Position numbers and translations under genes: made by a program. The notes below the pieces were generated by a model, which was not told where the DNA came from, ran no database searches, and saw nothing but the letters and a program-made list of their open reading frames with translations. Shown one piece after another: positions 47,175 to 59,918 of a DNA stretch of 64,000 nt. The number at the start of each line of letters is the position of its first letter. The stretch's first letter is position 1. The DNA lies in NCBI RefSeq assembly GCF_904849725.1, contig NC_058524.1:346014823-346078822 (forward strand), read 5' to 3'. Source of the stretch: Hordeum vulgare subsp. vulgare. Lineage: Eukaryota; Streptophyta; Magnoliopsida; Poales; Poaceae.

Positions 47175-49701
47175 TCATCTCATCAAAGTGTATATTCCAA
47201 CTCCGAGATGCTTGCACCAGTCCATTGAAGGATCGCTGGAGCTTGCATACTTGCTAGTATCTTTAGGATCGACAAAACCTCCTGGTTGTATCACATACAA
47301 TGTTTGCTCAAGGAAACCATCGAGGAAACAATGTTTTGACATCCTATGTGCAATATTTCGTAAATAATGCAGCAACTACTAACATAATTCTAACAGACTT
47401 TTAGCATCGCTACGAGTGAGAAAGTCTCATCATAGTCAACTGTTTGATCTTGTCGGAAACATCTTTGCGACAAGTCGAGCTTTTCTTAATAGTGACTTAT
47501 CACCATCATCGTCTGTCTTCCTTTTAAAGATCCATCGTTAGTCAATAGTCCTATGACCATCAAGTAGTTCTTCCAAAGTCTACACTTTGTTTTCATACAT
47601 GGATCCTCTCTCGGATTTCATGGCCTCCAGCCATTTGTCGGAATCCGGGCCCACCATTGCTTTCTTCATAACTCGTAGGTTCACTGTTGCTCAACAACAT
47701 GACCTCCAAGACAGGGTTACCGTACCACTCTGCAGTAGTACGCGACCTTGTGAACCTACGAGGTTTGTAGTAACTTGATCCGATGCTCGATGATCACCAT
47801 CATCAGCTTTCACTTCAATTGGTGTAGGCGCCACAGGAACAACTTCCTGCGCCCTGCTACACACTGGTTGAAGTGATGGTTCAATAACCTCATCAAGTTC
47901 TACCACCCTCCCACTCAATTCTTTTGAGAGAAACCTTTCCTCGAGAAAGGATCTGTTTCTAGAAACAAACACTTTGCTTTCGGAACTGAGATAGGAGATG
48001 TACCCAACTGTTTTGGATATCCTATGAAGATGCATTTATCCGCTTTGGGTTCGAGCTTATCAGGCTGAAACTTTTTCACATAAGTGTCGAAGCCCCAAAC
48101 TTTCAAGAAACGACAGTTTAGATTTCTCTAAACCTCAGTCTATACTGTGTCATCTCAACGGAAATACGCGGTGCCCTATTTAAAGTGATTGCGGTTGTCT
48201 CTAATGCATAACCCATAAACGATAGTGGTAATTCGATAAGAGACATCATAGCATGCACCATACCAAATAGTGCGTGGCTATGACATTCAGACACATCATC
48301 ACACTATGATGTTCCAGATGGCATGAACTGCGAAACAATTTCCACATTGTCTTAACTGCGTACCAAAACTCGTAACTCAGATATTCATTTCTATGATCAT
48401 ATCGTAGATCGTTTATCCTCTTGTTACGACGAACTTCACTCTGAAACAGAATTGAACTTTTCAATATTTCAGACTTGTGATTCATTAAGTAAATACTCTT
48501 GTATCTACTCAAATCGTCACTGAAGTAAGAACATAATGATATCCACTGCGTGCCTCAGCACCCATTGGACTGCATACATCAAAATGTATCACTTCCAACA
48601 AGTTACTATCTTGTTTCATCTCAATGAAAACAAGGCTTTGCTCATGTGGTATGATTTGCATGTCACTAGTGATTCAAAATCATGTGAGTATAAAGATCCA
48701 TCAGCATGGAGCCTCTTCATGCAATTTATACCAACATGACTCAAGCGGCAGTGGCACAAGTAAGTGGTACTATCATCATTACCTCGTATCTTTTGGCACC
48801 AATGTCATGAACACGTGTAACACTACAATCGAGATTCAATAAACCATTAAAGGTGATTATTCAAGAAAATAGAGTAACCATTATTCTCTTTAAATGAATA
48901 ATCGTATTGCAATAAACCCGATCCAATCATGTTCATGCTTAACGCAAGCACCAAATAACAATTATTTAGGTTTAACACCAATCCCGATGGTAGAGGGAGC
49001 GTGCGACGTTTGATCATATCAACCTTGGAAACACTTCCAACACGTATCGTCACCTCACCTTTAGCTAGTCTCGGTTTATGCCGTAGCTTTCATTTCGTGT
49101 TACTAATCACTTAGCAACCGAACCGGTATCCAATACCCTCGTGCTACTAGGAGTACTAGTAAAGTACACATCAACATCATGTATATCAAATATACTTCTT
49201 TCGACTTTTGCCAGCCTTCTTATCTACCAAGTATCTAGAGTTGCTCCGCCTCAGTGACTGTTCCCCTCATTACAGAAGCACTAAGTCTCGGGTTTGGGTT
49301 TAATCTTGGGTCTCTTCATTAGTGCAGCAATAGTTTTGCCGTTTCACGAAGTATCCCTTCTAGCCCTTGCCTTTCTTGAAACTTAGTGGTTTTACTAACC
49401 ATCAACTATTGATGATCCTTCTTGATTTCTACTTTCGCAGTGTCAAACATCGCGAATTGCTCAAGGATCATTGTATCAATCCTTGATATGTTATAGTTCA
49501 TCACGAAGCTCTCACAGCTTGGTGGCAGTGACTTTGGAGAACCATCACTATCTCATCTGGAAGATTAACTCCCACTTGATTCAAGCGATTGTCGTACTCA
49601 GATAATCTGAGCACACGCTCAACGATTGAGCTTTTCTCCCTTAATTTGTGGACAAAGAATCTTGTCAGAGGTCCCGAACCTCTTAACAAGGGCACAAGCA
49701 T
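47175..49701 (-). pseudogene. gag-pol ruins of Copia element D
   Basis: On the minus strand, scattered pieces follow the order of BARE/Angela gag-pol. A gag piece (YDNRLNQVGVNLPDEIV) lies at 49501-49701, and a protease-region piece (VGSVSKVDMI, LNNCYLVLALSMN) at 48847-49053. An integrase piece (SRYKSIYLMNHKSEILK) is at 48246-48512, and the integrase end and linker (KVWGFDTYVKKFQPDKLEPKA) at 47691-48106. A short RT piece (DGFLEQTLYVIQPGGFVDPKD) lies at 47175-47375. They occur in different frames with many stops; the RNase H and the RT active site are not recognisable. Against element E, identity is far lower here than in the LTRs. Confidence 0.8.
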
Positions 49702-50079
49702 GAAATCACAATTTCATCTCTTTAGAACATCTCTTATGTTTCGTGACGTTTGAAAACGTCTTCGGCGCCTTGCTTCTAAGCCATTAAGTATTTTGTACTG
49801 AACTATCGTGTAGTCATGAGAAACGTGTATGTCGTATGTTCACAACATCCACAGACGACGCTCGAGGTGCAGCACACCGAGTGGTGCATTAAGGACATAA
49901 GCCTTCTGCGCAGCAACGTGGACAATCCTCTGCAAAGTTTGCTACTATCAACTTTCAACTAAATTTTCTCTAGGAACATATAAAAATAGTAGAGCTATAG
50001 CGCAAGCTACATCGTAATTCGCAAAGACCATTAGACTATGTTCATGACAATTAGTTCAATTAATCATATTACTTGAGAA

Positions 50080-51026
50080 CTCCCACTCAAAAAGTACATC
50101 TCTCTAGTCATTTGAGTGGTACATGATCCAAATCCACTATCTCAAGTCCGATCATCACGTGAGTCGAGATTAGTTTCAGTGGTAAGCATCTCTATGCTAA
50201 TCATATCAACTATACGATTCATGCTCGACCTTTCGGTCTCATGTGTTCCGAGGCCATGTCTGCACATGCTAGGCTCGTCAAGCTTAACCCGAGTGTTCCG
50301 CGTGTGCAACTGTTTTGCACCCGTTGTATGTGAACGTCGAGTCTATCACACCCGATCATGACGTGGTGTCTCGAAACGAAGAACTGTCGCAACAGTGCAC
50401 AGTCGGGGAGAACACAATTTCGTCTTGAAATTTTAGTGAGAGATCACCTCATAATGCTACCGTCGTTCTAAGCAAGATAAGGTGCATAAAGGATTAACAT
50501 CACATGCAATTCATAAGTGACATGATATGGCCATCATCATGTGCTTCTTGATCTCCATCACCAAAGCACCGGCACGATCTTCTTGTCACCGGCGTCACAC
50601 CAAGATCTCCATCAACGTGTCGCCATTGGGGTTGTCGTGCTATCCATGCTATTACTACTAAAGCTACGTCCTAGCAATATAGTAAACGCATCTGCAAGCA
50701 CAAATGTTAGTTTAAAGACAACCCTATGGCTCCTGCCGGTTGCCGTACCATCGACGTGCAAGTCGATATTAACTATTACAACATGATCATCTCATACATC
50801 CAATATATCACATCACATCGTTGGCCATATCACATCACAAGCATACCCTGCAAAAACAAGTTAGACGTCCTCTAATTGTTGTTGCATGTTTTACGTGGTG
50901 ACCATGGGTATCTAGTAGGATCGCATCTTACTTACGCAAACACCACAACGGAGATGTATGAATTGATATTTAACCTCATCCAAGGACCTCCTCGGTCAAA
51001 TCCGATTCAACTAAAGTTGGAGAAAC
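50080..51026 (-). other. 5' leader of Copia element D (outer part)
   Basis: Reverse complement of the leader of element E (about 53030-53990): the same text appears in opposite orientation. It is interrupted at 51026 by element E and resumes at 59914 up to the PBS at 60138. There are no genes. Confidence 0.8.
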
Positions 51027-52814
51027 TGTTGGAATTATGCCCTAGAGGCAATAATAAATATAGTTATTATTATAATTCCTGTATCAAGATAATCATTTAT
51101 TATCCATGCTATAATTGTATTGAATGAAGACTCATTTACATGTGTGGATACATAGACAAAACACTGTCCCTAGCAAGCCTCTAGTTGGCTAGCCAGTTGA
51201 TCAACGATAGTTAGTGTCTTGTGATTATGAACAAGGTGTTGTTGCTTGATAACTGGATCACGTCATTAGGAGAATCACGTGATGGACTAGACCCAAACTA
51301 ATAGACGTAGCATGTTGATCGTGTCATTTTATTGCTACTGTTTTCTGCCTGTCAAGTATTTATTCCTATGACCATGAGATCATATAACTTACTAATACCG
51401 GAGGAATACTTCGTGTGTATCAAACGTCGCAACGTAACTGGGTGACTATAAAGATGCTCTACAGGTATCTCTGAAGGTGTTCGTTAAGTTAGTATGGATC
51501 GAGACTGGGATTTGTCACTCCGTGTGACGGAGAGGTATCTCGGGGCCGACTCGGTAATACAACATCACACACAAGCCTTGCAAGCAATGTGACTTAGTAT
51601 AAGTTGCGGGATCTTGTATTACGGAACGAGTAAAGAGACTTGCCGGTAAACGAGATTGAAATAGGTATGCGGATACTGACGATCGAATCTCGGGCAAGTA
51701 ACATACCGAAGGACAAACGGAATGACATACGGGATTATATGAATCCTTGGCACTGAGGTTCAAACGATAAGATCTTCGTAGAATATGTAGGATCCAATAT
51801 GGGCATCCAGGTCCCGCTATTGGATATTGACCGAGGAGTCTCTCGGGTCATGTCTGCATAGTTCTCGAACCCGCAGGGTCTGCACACTTAAAGTTCGACG
51901 TTGTTTTATGCGTATTTGAGTTATATGGTTGGTTACCGAATGTTGTTCGGAGTCCCGGATGAGATCACGGACGTCACGAGGGTTTCTGGAATGGTCCGGA
52001 AACGAAGATTGATATATAGGATGACCTCAATAGATTACCGGAAGGTTTTCGGAGTTACCGGGAATGTACCCGGAATGACGAATGGGTTCCAGGAGTTCAC
52101 CGGGGGGGGCACCCACCCCGGGGAAGCCCTTAGGTGTTGGGGGGCCGCACCAGCCCTTAGTGGGCTGGTGGGACAGCCCAAAATAGGCCTATGCGCATTG
52201 GGAAGAAAATCAAAGAGGAAAAGGAAAAAAAAGGAGGAGGTGGGAAAGGGAAGAAGGACTCCACCTTCCAAACCAAGTAGGACTCGGCCGACCCCTTGGG
52301 GGTTCTTGGACCCCAAGGCAAGGCTCCCCCCTCCCTCTCCTATATATAGTGGGGTTTTAGGGCTGATTTGAGACAACTTTGCCACGGCAGCCCGACCACA
52401 TATCTCCACGGTTTTACCTCTAGATCGCGTTTCTGCGGAGCTCGGGCGGAGCCCTGCTGAGACAAGATCATCACCAACCTCCGGAGCGCCGTCACGCTGC
52501 CGGAGAACTCTTCTTCCTCTCCGTCTCTCTTGCTGGATCAAGAAGGCCGAGATCATCGTCGAGCTGTACGTGTGCTGAACGCGGAGGTGGCGTCCGTTCG
52601 GCACTAGATCGTGGGACTGATCGCGGGACGGTTCGCGGGGCGGATCGAGGGACGTGAGGACGTTCCACTACATCAACCGCGTTCACTAACACTTCTGCTG
52701 TACGGTCTACAATGGTACGTAGATCACACATCCCCTCTCGTAGATGGACATCACCATGATAGGTCTTCGTGCGCGTAGGAATTTTTTTTGTTTCCCATGC
52801 GACGTTCCCCAACA
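51027..52814 (+). mobile_element. 5' LTR of Copia element E
   Basis: TGTTGGAATTATGCCCTAGAGG...GTTCCCCAACA, with TATA box TATATATA at 52341-52348. It lacks about 36 bp present in the 3' LTR, between two CTCGG repeats, and has 'tgtacccgga' absent from the 3' LTR. Confidence 0.96.
52341..52348 (+). promoter_or_regulatory. TATA box in the 5' LTR of element E
   Basis: CTCCTATATATAGTGG, the promoter position known for BARE-1 LTRs, with the transcript starting a short way downstream. The 3' LTR has the same box at 59440-59447. Confidence 0.75.
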
Positions 52815-52815
52815 G

Positions 52816-52828
52816 TGGCATCATGAGC
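52816..52828 (+). other. Primer-binding site of Copia element E
   Basis: TGGCATCATGAGC one base after the LTR. It is a diverged form of TGGTATCAGAGC, the initiator-Met tRNA complement used by most plant Copia elements. Element D has the same form (60127-60138, minus strand). Confidence 0.8.
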
Positions 52829-54068
52829 TAGGTTCATGCGTAGATGTCTTCTCGAGTAGAACACAAAAGTTTTTGTGGGCGGTGATGTGCGTTTTGCTGC
52901 CCTCCTTAGTCTTTTCTTGATTCCGCGGTATTTTTGGATCGAAGCGGCTCGGACCGACATTACTCGTACGCTTACGAGAGACTGGTTTCATCGCTACGAG
53001 TAACTCCGTTGCTCAAAGATGACTGGCGGGTGTCAGTTTCTCCAACTTTAGTTGAATCGGATTTGACCGAGGAGGTCCTTGGATGAGGTTAAATAGCAAC
53101 TCATATATCTCCGTTGTGGTGTTTGCGTAAGTAAGATGCGATCCTACTAGATACCCATGGTCACCACGTAAAACATGCAACAACAAAATTAGAGGACGTC
53201 TAACTTGTTTTTGCAGGGTATGCTTGTGATGTGATATGGCCAATGATGTGATGTTATATATTGGATGTATGAGATGATCATGTTGTAATAGATGATATCG
53301 ACTTGCACGTCGATGGTACGGCAACCGGCAGGAGCCATAGGGTTGTCTTTATACTAATGTTTGTGCTTGCAGATGCGTTTACTATTTTGCTAGTATGTAG
53401 CTTTAGTAGTAATAGCATGAGTAGCACGACAACCCCAATGGCGACACATTGATGGAGATCATGGTGTGGCGCCGGTGACAAGAAGATCGTGCCGGTGCTT
53501 GGTGATGGAGATCAAGGAGCACGTGATGATGGCCATATCATGTCACTTATGAATTGCATGTGATGTTAATCCTTTAATGCACCTTATTTTGCGTAGAACG
53601 ACGGTAGCATTATGAGGTGATCTCTCACTAAAATTTCAAGAGGAAACTGTGTTCTCCCCGACTGTGCACCGTTGATACAGTTCGTCGTTTCGAGACACCA
53701 CATGATGATCGGGTGTGATAGACTCAACATTCACATACAACGGGTGCAAAAGAGTTGCGCACGCGGAACACTCGGGTTAAGCTTGACGAGCCTAGCATGT
53801 GCAGACATGGCCTCGGAACACATGAGACCGAAAGGTCGATCATGAATCATATAGATGATATGATTAGCATAGGGATGCTTACCACTGAAACTATACTCAA
53901 CTCACGTGATGACCGGACTTGAGCTAGTGTAAGTGGATCATGAACCACTCAAATGACTAGAGAGATGTACATTTTGAGTGGGAGTTTAGCAAATAATTTG
54001 ATTAAGTTAAACTCTAATTATCTTGAACATAGTCTAAGTCCACTTTGAATATATTTGTGTTGTAGATC
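52829..54068 (+). other. Untranslated leader of Copia element E
   Basis: A long leader between PBS and gag ATG, without a real gene. In BARE-1 this region carries dimerisation and packaging signals; I cannot pinpoint them here. Confidence 0.7.
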
Positions 54069-54938
54069 ATGGCTCACGCGACAGTCACCCTGAATTTTAA
54101 TACGTTCCTAGAGAAAGCTAAGTTGAAAGATGATGGAAGCAACTTTGTAGACTCGGCTCGTAATCTTAAGCTAATCTTACAAGCTGGGAAGAAGGATTAT
54201 GTCCTTAATGTTGCGCTAGGAGATGAACCACCCGCTACGGCTGATCAGGATGTTAAGAACGCTTGGTTAGCACGTAAGGAGGACTACTCAGTAGTTCAAT
54301 GTGCAGTCTTGTATGGCTTAGAACCGAGACTTCAACGTCGCTTTGAGCGTCATGGAGCATTTGAGATGTTCCAGGAGTTGAAGTCTATCTTTCAGAAGAA
54401 CGCCCGGATCGAGAGGTATGAGACCTCCGATAAATTCTATGCTTGCAAGATGGAGGAGAACTCGTCTGTCAGTGAACATGTGCTCAAAATGTCTGGGTAC
54501 TCAAACCGTCTAGCTGAGCTGGGGATTGAACTCCCGCAAGAAGCTATCACTGACAGAATCCTTCAATCACTGCCGCCAAGCTATAAAGGCTTTGTGTTGA
54601 ACTACAACATGCAAGGGATGAACAAGTCTCCCGGCGAGTTGTTTGCGATGCTGAAAGTCGCAGAGTCTGAACTCCGTAAAGAGCATCAAGTGTTGATGGT
54701 GAATAAGACCACTAGTTTCAAGAGAAACGACAAAGGCAAGAAGGGTAATTCGAAGAAGAGCGGCAAGCCTGTTGCCAATCCGACGAAGAAACCCAAAGCT
54801 GGACCTAAGCCTGAAACAGAGTGTTACTATTGCAAGGGTATGGGTCACTCGAAGCGCAATTGCCCCAAGTATCTGGCTGATAAGAAGGCGGCCAAAGAAA
54901 AATCAGGTATATTTGATATACATGTTATTGATGTGTAA
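54069..54938 (+). CDS. gag: Gag of Copia element E (289 aa)
   Basis: Capsid protein that would form the virus-like particle in the cytoplasm and bind the element RNA. The ATG follows 'ttgtagatc' and the frame is open to TAA at 54936. The capsid part (LEPRLQRRFERHGAFEMFQELKSIF...) is followed by a basic linker (RNDKGKKGNSKKSGK) and one zinc knuckle CYYCKGMGHSKRNC of the CX2CX4HX4C type. In BARE/Angela elements gag and pol are one frame. Here the TAA sits in the same frame just before the protease (IDV* then LTGSSSSAWVFDTGS), so it reads as a point mutation of a tyrosine codon that cuts Gag from Pol. Gag itself looks complete. Confidence 0.93.
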   Translation: MAHATVTLNFNTFLEKAKLKDDGSNFVDSARNLKLILQAGKKDYVLNVALGDEPPATADQDVKNAWLARKEDYSVVQCAVLYGLEPRLQRRFERHGAFEMFQELKSIFQKNARIERYETSDKFYACKMEENSSVSEHVLKMSGYSNRLAELGIELPQEAITDRILQSLPPSYKGFVLNYNMQGMNKSPGELFAMLKVAESELRKEHQVLMVNKTTSFKRNDKGKKGNSKKSGKPVANPTKKPKAGPKPETECYYCKGMGHSKRNCPKYLADKKAAKEKSGIFDIHVIDV

Positions 54939-57900
54939 TTAACCGGCTCTAGTAGTAGTGCCTGGGTATTCGATACCGGTTCTGTTGCTCATATTTGCAA
55001 CTCGAAACAGGAACTGCGGAATAGACGAAGGCTGGCGAAAGATGAAGTGACGATGCGCGTGGGAAATGGTTCCAAGGTTGATGCAATCGCCGTCGGCACA
55101 GTCTCACTTCAGTTACCGTCAGGATTAGTTATGAACTTAAATCATTGTTATTTAGTGCCTGCGTTGAGCATGAACATTATATCTGGATCTTGTTTATTGC
55201 GAGACGGTTACTCTTTTAAGTCAGAGAATAATGGTTGTTCTATTTCTATGAGTAACATGTTTTATGGTCATGCACCCAATGTGAGAGGATTGTTCATATT
55301 GAATCTTGATAGCGATACACACATACATAACATTGAGACCAAAAGAGTTAGAGTTAACAATGATAGCGCCATATTTTGGTGGCACTGCCGCTTAGGTCAT
55401 ATTGGAGTAAAGCGCATGAAGAAACTCCATGCCGATGGACTTTTGGAGTCACTTGACTTTGATTCACTTGACACGTGCGAACGATGCCTCATGGGCAAGA
55501 TGACTAAAATTCCGTTCTCCGGAACAATGGAGCGTGCAAGTGACTTGTCGGAAATCATACATACCGATGTGTGTGGTCCGATGAGCGTAGAGGCACGCGG
55601 CGGATATCGTTATTTTCTCACCTTCACTGACGATTTGAGTAGATATGGTTATGTCTACTTGATGAAGCACAAGTCTGAAACATTTGAGAAGTTCAAGCAA
55701 TTTCAGAGTGAATTCGAAAATCATCGTAACAAGAAGATCAAGTTCCTACAGTCTGATCGTGGGGGTGAATATATGAGTTTCGAGTTTGGTGCTCACTTAA
55801 GACAATGTGGAATTGTTTCACAGTTGACACCGCCTGGAACACCACAGCGTAATGGTGTGTCCGAACGTTGTAATCGTACTTTATTAGAGATGGTGCGATC
55901 TATGATGTCTCTTACCGATTTGCCATTATCATTTTGGGGTTATGCATTAGAAACAGCTGCATTCACTTTAAATAGGGCACCATCAAAATCCGTTGAGACG
56001 ACACCATACGAACTGTGGTTTGGCAAAAGGCCAAAGTTGTCGTTTCTTAAAGTTTGGGGATGTGATGCTTATGTCAAAAAGCTTCAACCTGAAAAGCTGG
56101 AACCCAAAGCGGAAAAGTGTGTCTTCGTAGGTTACCCAAAAGAGACAGTTGGGTACACCTTCTATCTCAAATCCGAGGGCAAAGTGTTTGTTGCTAAAAA
56201 CGGAGCTTTTCTCGAGAAGGAGTTTCTCTCGATAGAATTGAGTGGGAGGAAGATAGAACTTGACGAGGTTGTCGAACCTCTCATCCCTCTGGATGGTGGC
56301 GCAGGGCAAGGGGAAACCTCTGTCGTTGCGACGCCGGTTGAGGAGGAAGTTAATGATGATGATCATGAAACTCCAGTTCAAGTTTCTGTCGAACCACGCA
56401 GGTCGACGAGACCACGTGCAGCTCCAGAGTGGTATGGCAATCCCGTCTTATCGATCATGTTGTTAGACAACAATGAACCTGCAAATTATGAAGAAGCAAT
56501 GGTGGTCCCAGATTCCAACAAATGGCTAGAAGCCATGAAGTCCGATATAGGATCCATGTATGAGAACAAAGTGTGGACTTTGGAGGTACTGCCTGAGGGC
56601 CGCAAGGCTATTCAGAACAAATGGATCTTTAAGAGGAAGACGGACGCTGACGGCAATGTGACAGTTTATAAAGCTCGACTTGTGGCAAAGGGTTTTTCAC
56701 AAGTTCAAGGAGTTGACTACGATGAGACATTCTCACCTGTAGCGATGCTTAAGTCCGTCAGAATCATGTAAGCAATAGCTGGATTTTTCGATTATCAAAT
56801 CTGGCAGATGGATATCAAAATGGCGTTCCTTAACGGTTTCCTTAAGGAAGAATTGTATATGATGCAACCTGAAGGTTTTGTCGATCCTAAGGATGCTAAC
56901 AAGGTGTGCAAGCTCCAGCGATCCATTTATGGACTGGTGCAAGCATCTCGGAGTTGGAACAAACGCTTTGATGAGGTGATCAAAGCATTTGGGTTTATAC
57001 AAGTGGTTGGAGAATCTTGTATTTACAAGAAAGTGAGTGGGAGCTCTGTGGCGTTTCTAATATTATATGTGGATGACATATTGTTGATTGGAAACAACGT
57101 AGAGTTTTTGGAGAGCATAAAGGATTACTTGAATAAAATTTCTCTATGAAGGACCTAGGAGAAGCTGCTTACATTATAGGCATTAAGATCTATAGGGATA
57201 GATCAAAACGCCTGATAGGACTTTCACAAAGCACATACCTTGATAAAGTTTTGAAGAGGTTCAAAATGGAACAATCCAAGAAGGGGTCCTTGCCAGTTTT
57301 ACAAGGTACGAGATTGAGTAAGACTCAGTGCCCAGCAACTTATGAGGATAGAGAGCATATGCGCTCCGTCCCCTATGCTTCAGCCATAGGCTCTATCATG
57401 TATGCAATGATGTGCACTAGACCGGACGTTAGCCTGGCCATAAGTATGGCAGGCAGGTTCCAGAGTAATCCACGAGTGGATCACTGGACAGCGGTCAAGA
57501 ATATCCTGAAGTACATAAAAAGGACTAAGGAGATGTTTCTCGTGTATGGAAGTGACGAAGAGCTCGCCGTAAAAGGTTACGTTGATGCAAGCTTTGACAC
57601 AGATCCGGACGTCTCTAAGTCGCAAACCGGATACGTATTTATTCTTAATGGGGGTGCGGTAAGCTGGTGCAGTTCCAAGCAAAGCGTCGTAGCAGATTCT
57701 ACATGTGAAGCGGAGTACATGGCTGCCTCGGAGGCGGCTAAGGAGGGTGTCTGGATGAAGCAGTTCATGACGGATCTTGGAGTGGTGCCAAGCGCACTGA
57801 ATCCAATAACCTTGTTCTATGACAACGCGGGTGCCATTGCCTTAGCAAAGGAACCACGGTTTCACAAGAAGTCCAGACACATCAAACGACGCTTCAACCT

Positions 57901-58048
57901 CATCAGCGACTACGTCGAAGGTGAGGACGTAAATATATCCAAAGTGCACACGGATCTGAATATAGTAGACCCGCTGACTAAACCTCTTCCACGGCCAAAG
58001 CATGATCAACACCAGAACTGTATGCGTGTTAGATTTATTACAATGTAA
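54939..58048 (+). pseudogene. pol: Pol of Copia element E: PR-IN-RT-RNase H, two lesions
   Basis: The same frame as gag continues to the protease (WVFDTGSVAHIC, active-site Asp at about 54972). The integrase finger follows (HCRLGH...CERCLMGK, about 55380-55490), then the integrase D-D-E core (HTDVCGPM, QSDRGGEY, SERCNRTLLEM; 55560-55890) and the GYPKETVGYTFY region. The RT follows (IQNKWIFKRK, KARLVAKGFSQ, YVDDILL at about 57070). RNase H comes last (GYVDASFDTD, SVVADSTCEAEYMA, DNAGAIALAKEPRFHKKSRHI), ending at 58046. Lesions are a TAA at 56769 (leucine in relatives: RIM*AIAGFFDY) and a one-base loss near 57140 that moves the frame at KISL/SMKDLGEAAY. All catalytic residues are present, so it died recently. 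Confidence 0.95.
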
Positions 58049-58089
58049 TTCACATGATGTTGTGAGGGCTAGATTATTGACTCTAGTGC

Positions 58090-58100
58090 AAGTGGGAGAC
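58090..58100 (+). other. Polypurine tract of Copia element E
   Basis: AAGTGGGAGAC touching the 3' LTR start at 58101. Confidence 0.9.
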
Positions 58101-59913
58101 TGTTGGAATTATGCCCTAGAGGCAATAATAAATATAGTTATTATTATAATTCCTGTATCAAGATAATCGTTTATTATCCATGCTATAATTGTATTGAATG
58201 AAGACTCATTTACATGTGTGGATACATAGACAAAAAAAACTGTCCCTAGCAAGCCTCTAGTTGGCTAGCCAGTTGAACAACGGTAGTCAGTGTCTTCTGA
58301 ATATGAACAAGGTGTTGTTGCTTGATAACTGGATCACGTCATTAGGAGAATCACGTGATGGACTAGACCCAAACTAATAGACGTAGCATGTTGATCGTGT
58401 CATTTTATTGCTACTGTTTTCTGTGTGTCAAGTATTTAATCCTATGACCATGAGATCATATAACTTACTAACACCGGAGGAATACTTTGTGTGTATCAAA
58501 CGTCGCAACGTAACTGGGTGACTATAAAGATGCTCTACAGGTATCTCTGAAGGTGTTCGTTAAGTTAGTATGGATCGAGACTGGGATTTGTCACTCCGTG
58601 TGACGGAGAGGTATCTCGGGCCCCACTCGGTAATACAACATCACACACAAGCCTTGCAAGCAATGTGACTTAGTGTAAGTTGCGGGATCTTGTATTATGG
58701 AACGAGTAAAGAGACTTGCCGGTAAACGAGATTGAAATAGGTATACGGATACTGACAATCGAATCTCGGGCAAGTAACATACCGAAGGACAAAGGGAATG
58801 ACATACGGGATTATATGAATCCTTGGCACTGAGGTTCAAACGATAAGATCTTCGTAGAATATGTAGGATCCAATATGGGCATCCAGGTCCCGCTATTGGA
58901 TATTGACCGAGGAGTCTCTCGGGTCATGTCTGTATAGTTCTCGAACCCGCAGGGTCTGCACACTTAAGGTTCGACGTTGTTTTATGCGTATTTAGGTTAT
59001 ATGGTTGGTTACCGAATGTTGTTCGGAGTCCCGGATGAGATCACGGACGTCACGAGGGTTTCCGGAATGGTTCGGAAACGAAGATTGATATATAGGATGA
59101 CCTCATTTGATTACCGGAAGGTTTTCGGAGTTACCGGGAATGACGAATGGGTTCCGGGAGTTCACCGGGGGGGGCACCCACCCCGGGGAAGCCCATTGGT
59201 GTTAGGGGTGCCGCACCAGCCCTTAGTGGGTTGGTGGGACAGCCCAAAAGAGGCCTATGAGCATTGGGAAGAAAATCAAAGAGGAAAAGGAAAAAAAAGG
59301 AGGAGGTGGGAAAGGGAAGAAGGACTCCACCTTCCAAACCAAGTAGGACTCGGTTTGGGAGGGGAATCCTTCCCCCCTTGGCTCGGCCGACCCCTTGGGG
59401 GTTCTTGGACCCCAAGGCAAGGCTCCCCCCTCCCTCTCCTATATATAGTGGGGTTTTAGGGCTGATTTGACACAACTTTGCCACGGTAGCCCGACCACAT
59501 ATCTCCACGGTTTTACCTCTAGATCGCGTTTCTGCGGAGCTCGGGCGGAGCCCTGCTGAGACGAGATCATCACCAACCTCCGGAGCGTCGTCACGCTGCC
59601 GGAGAACTCTTCTAACTCTCCGTCTCTCTTGCTGGATCAAGAAGGCCGAGATCATCGTCGAGCTGTACGTGTGCTGAACGCGGAGGTGCCGTTCGTTCGG
59701 CACTAAATCGTGGGACTGATCGCGGGACGGTTCGCGGGGCGGATCGAGGGACGTGAGGACGTTCCACTACATCAATCGCGTTCACTAACGCTTCTGCTGT
59801 ACGGTCTACAAGGGTACGTAGATCACACATCCCCTCTCGTAGATGGACATCACCATGATAGGTCTTCGTGCGCGTAGGAATTTTTTTTGTTTCCCATGCG
59901 ATGTTCCCCAACA
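58101..59913 (+). mobile_element. 3' LTR of Copia element E
   Basis: TG...CA ends and colinear with 51027-52814; 1,813 bp. It is followed by GAAAC, the target duplication. Confidence 0.96.
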
Positions 59914-59918
59914 GAAAC

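Larger units (their letters stand above)
51027..59913 (+). mobile_element. Copia element E (BARE-1/WIS/Angela-type), nearly intact, nested in D
   Basis: It is a full-length 8,887-bp element. It has LTRs at 51027-52814 and 58101-59913, PBS at 52816, gag at 54069, pol to 58048 and a polypurine tract at 58090. The perfect target duplication is GAAAC (51022-51026 and 59914-59918). The domain order PR-IN-RT-RH marks it as Ty1/Copia. Two in-frame stops and one frameshift disable it. Confidence 0.97.

Noticed and set aside
52035..52604. 189-aa minus-strand ORF in the 5' LTR of element E (and 59131-59703 in the 3' LTR)
   Set aside because: It lies antisense in the GC-rich LTR promoter and leader, and changes with LTR indels; no domain is seen.
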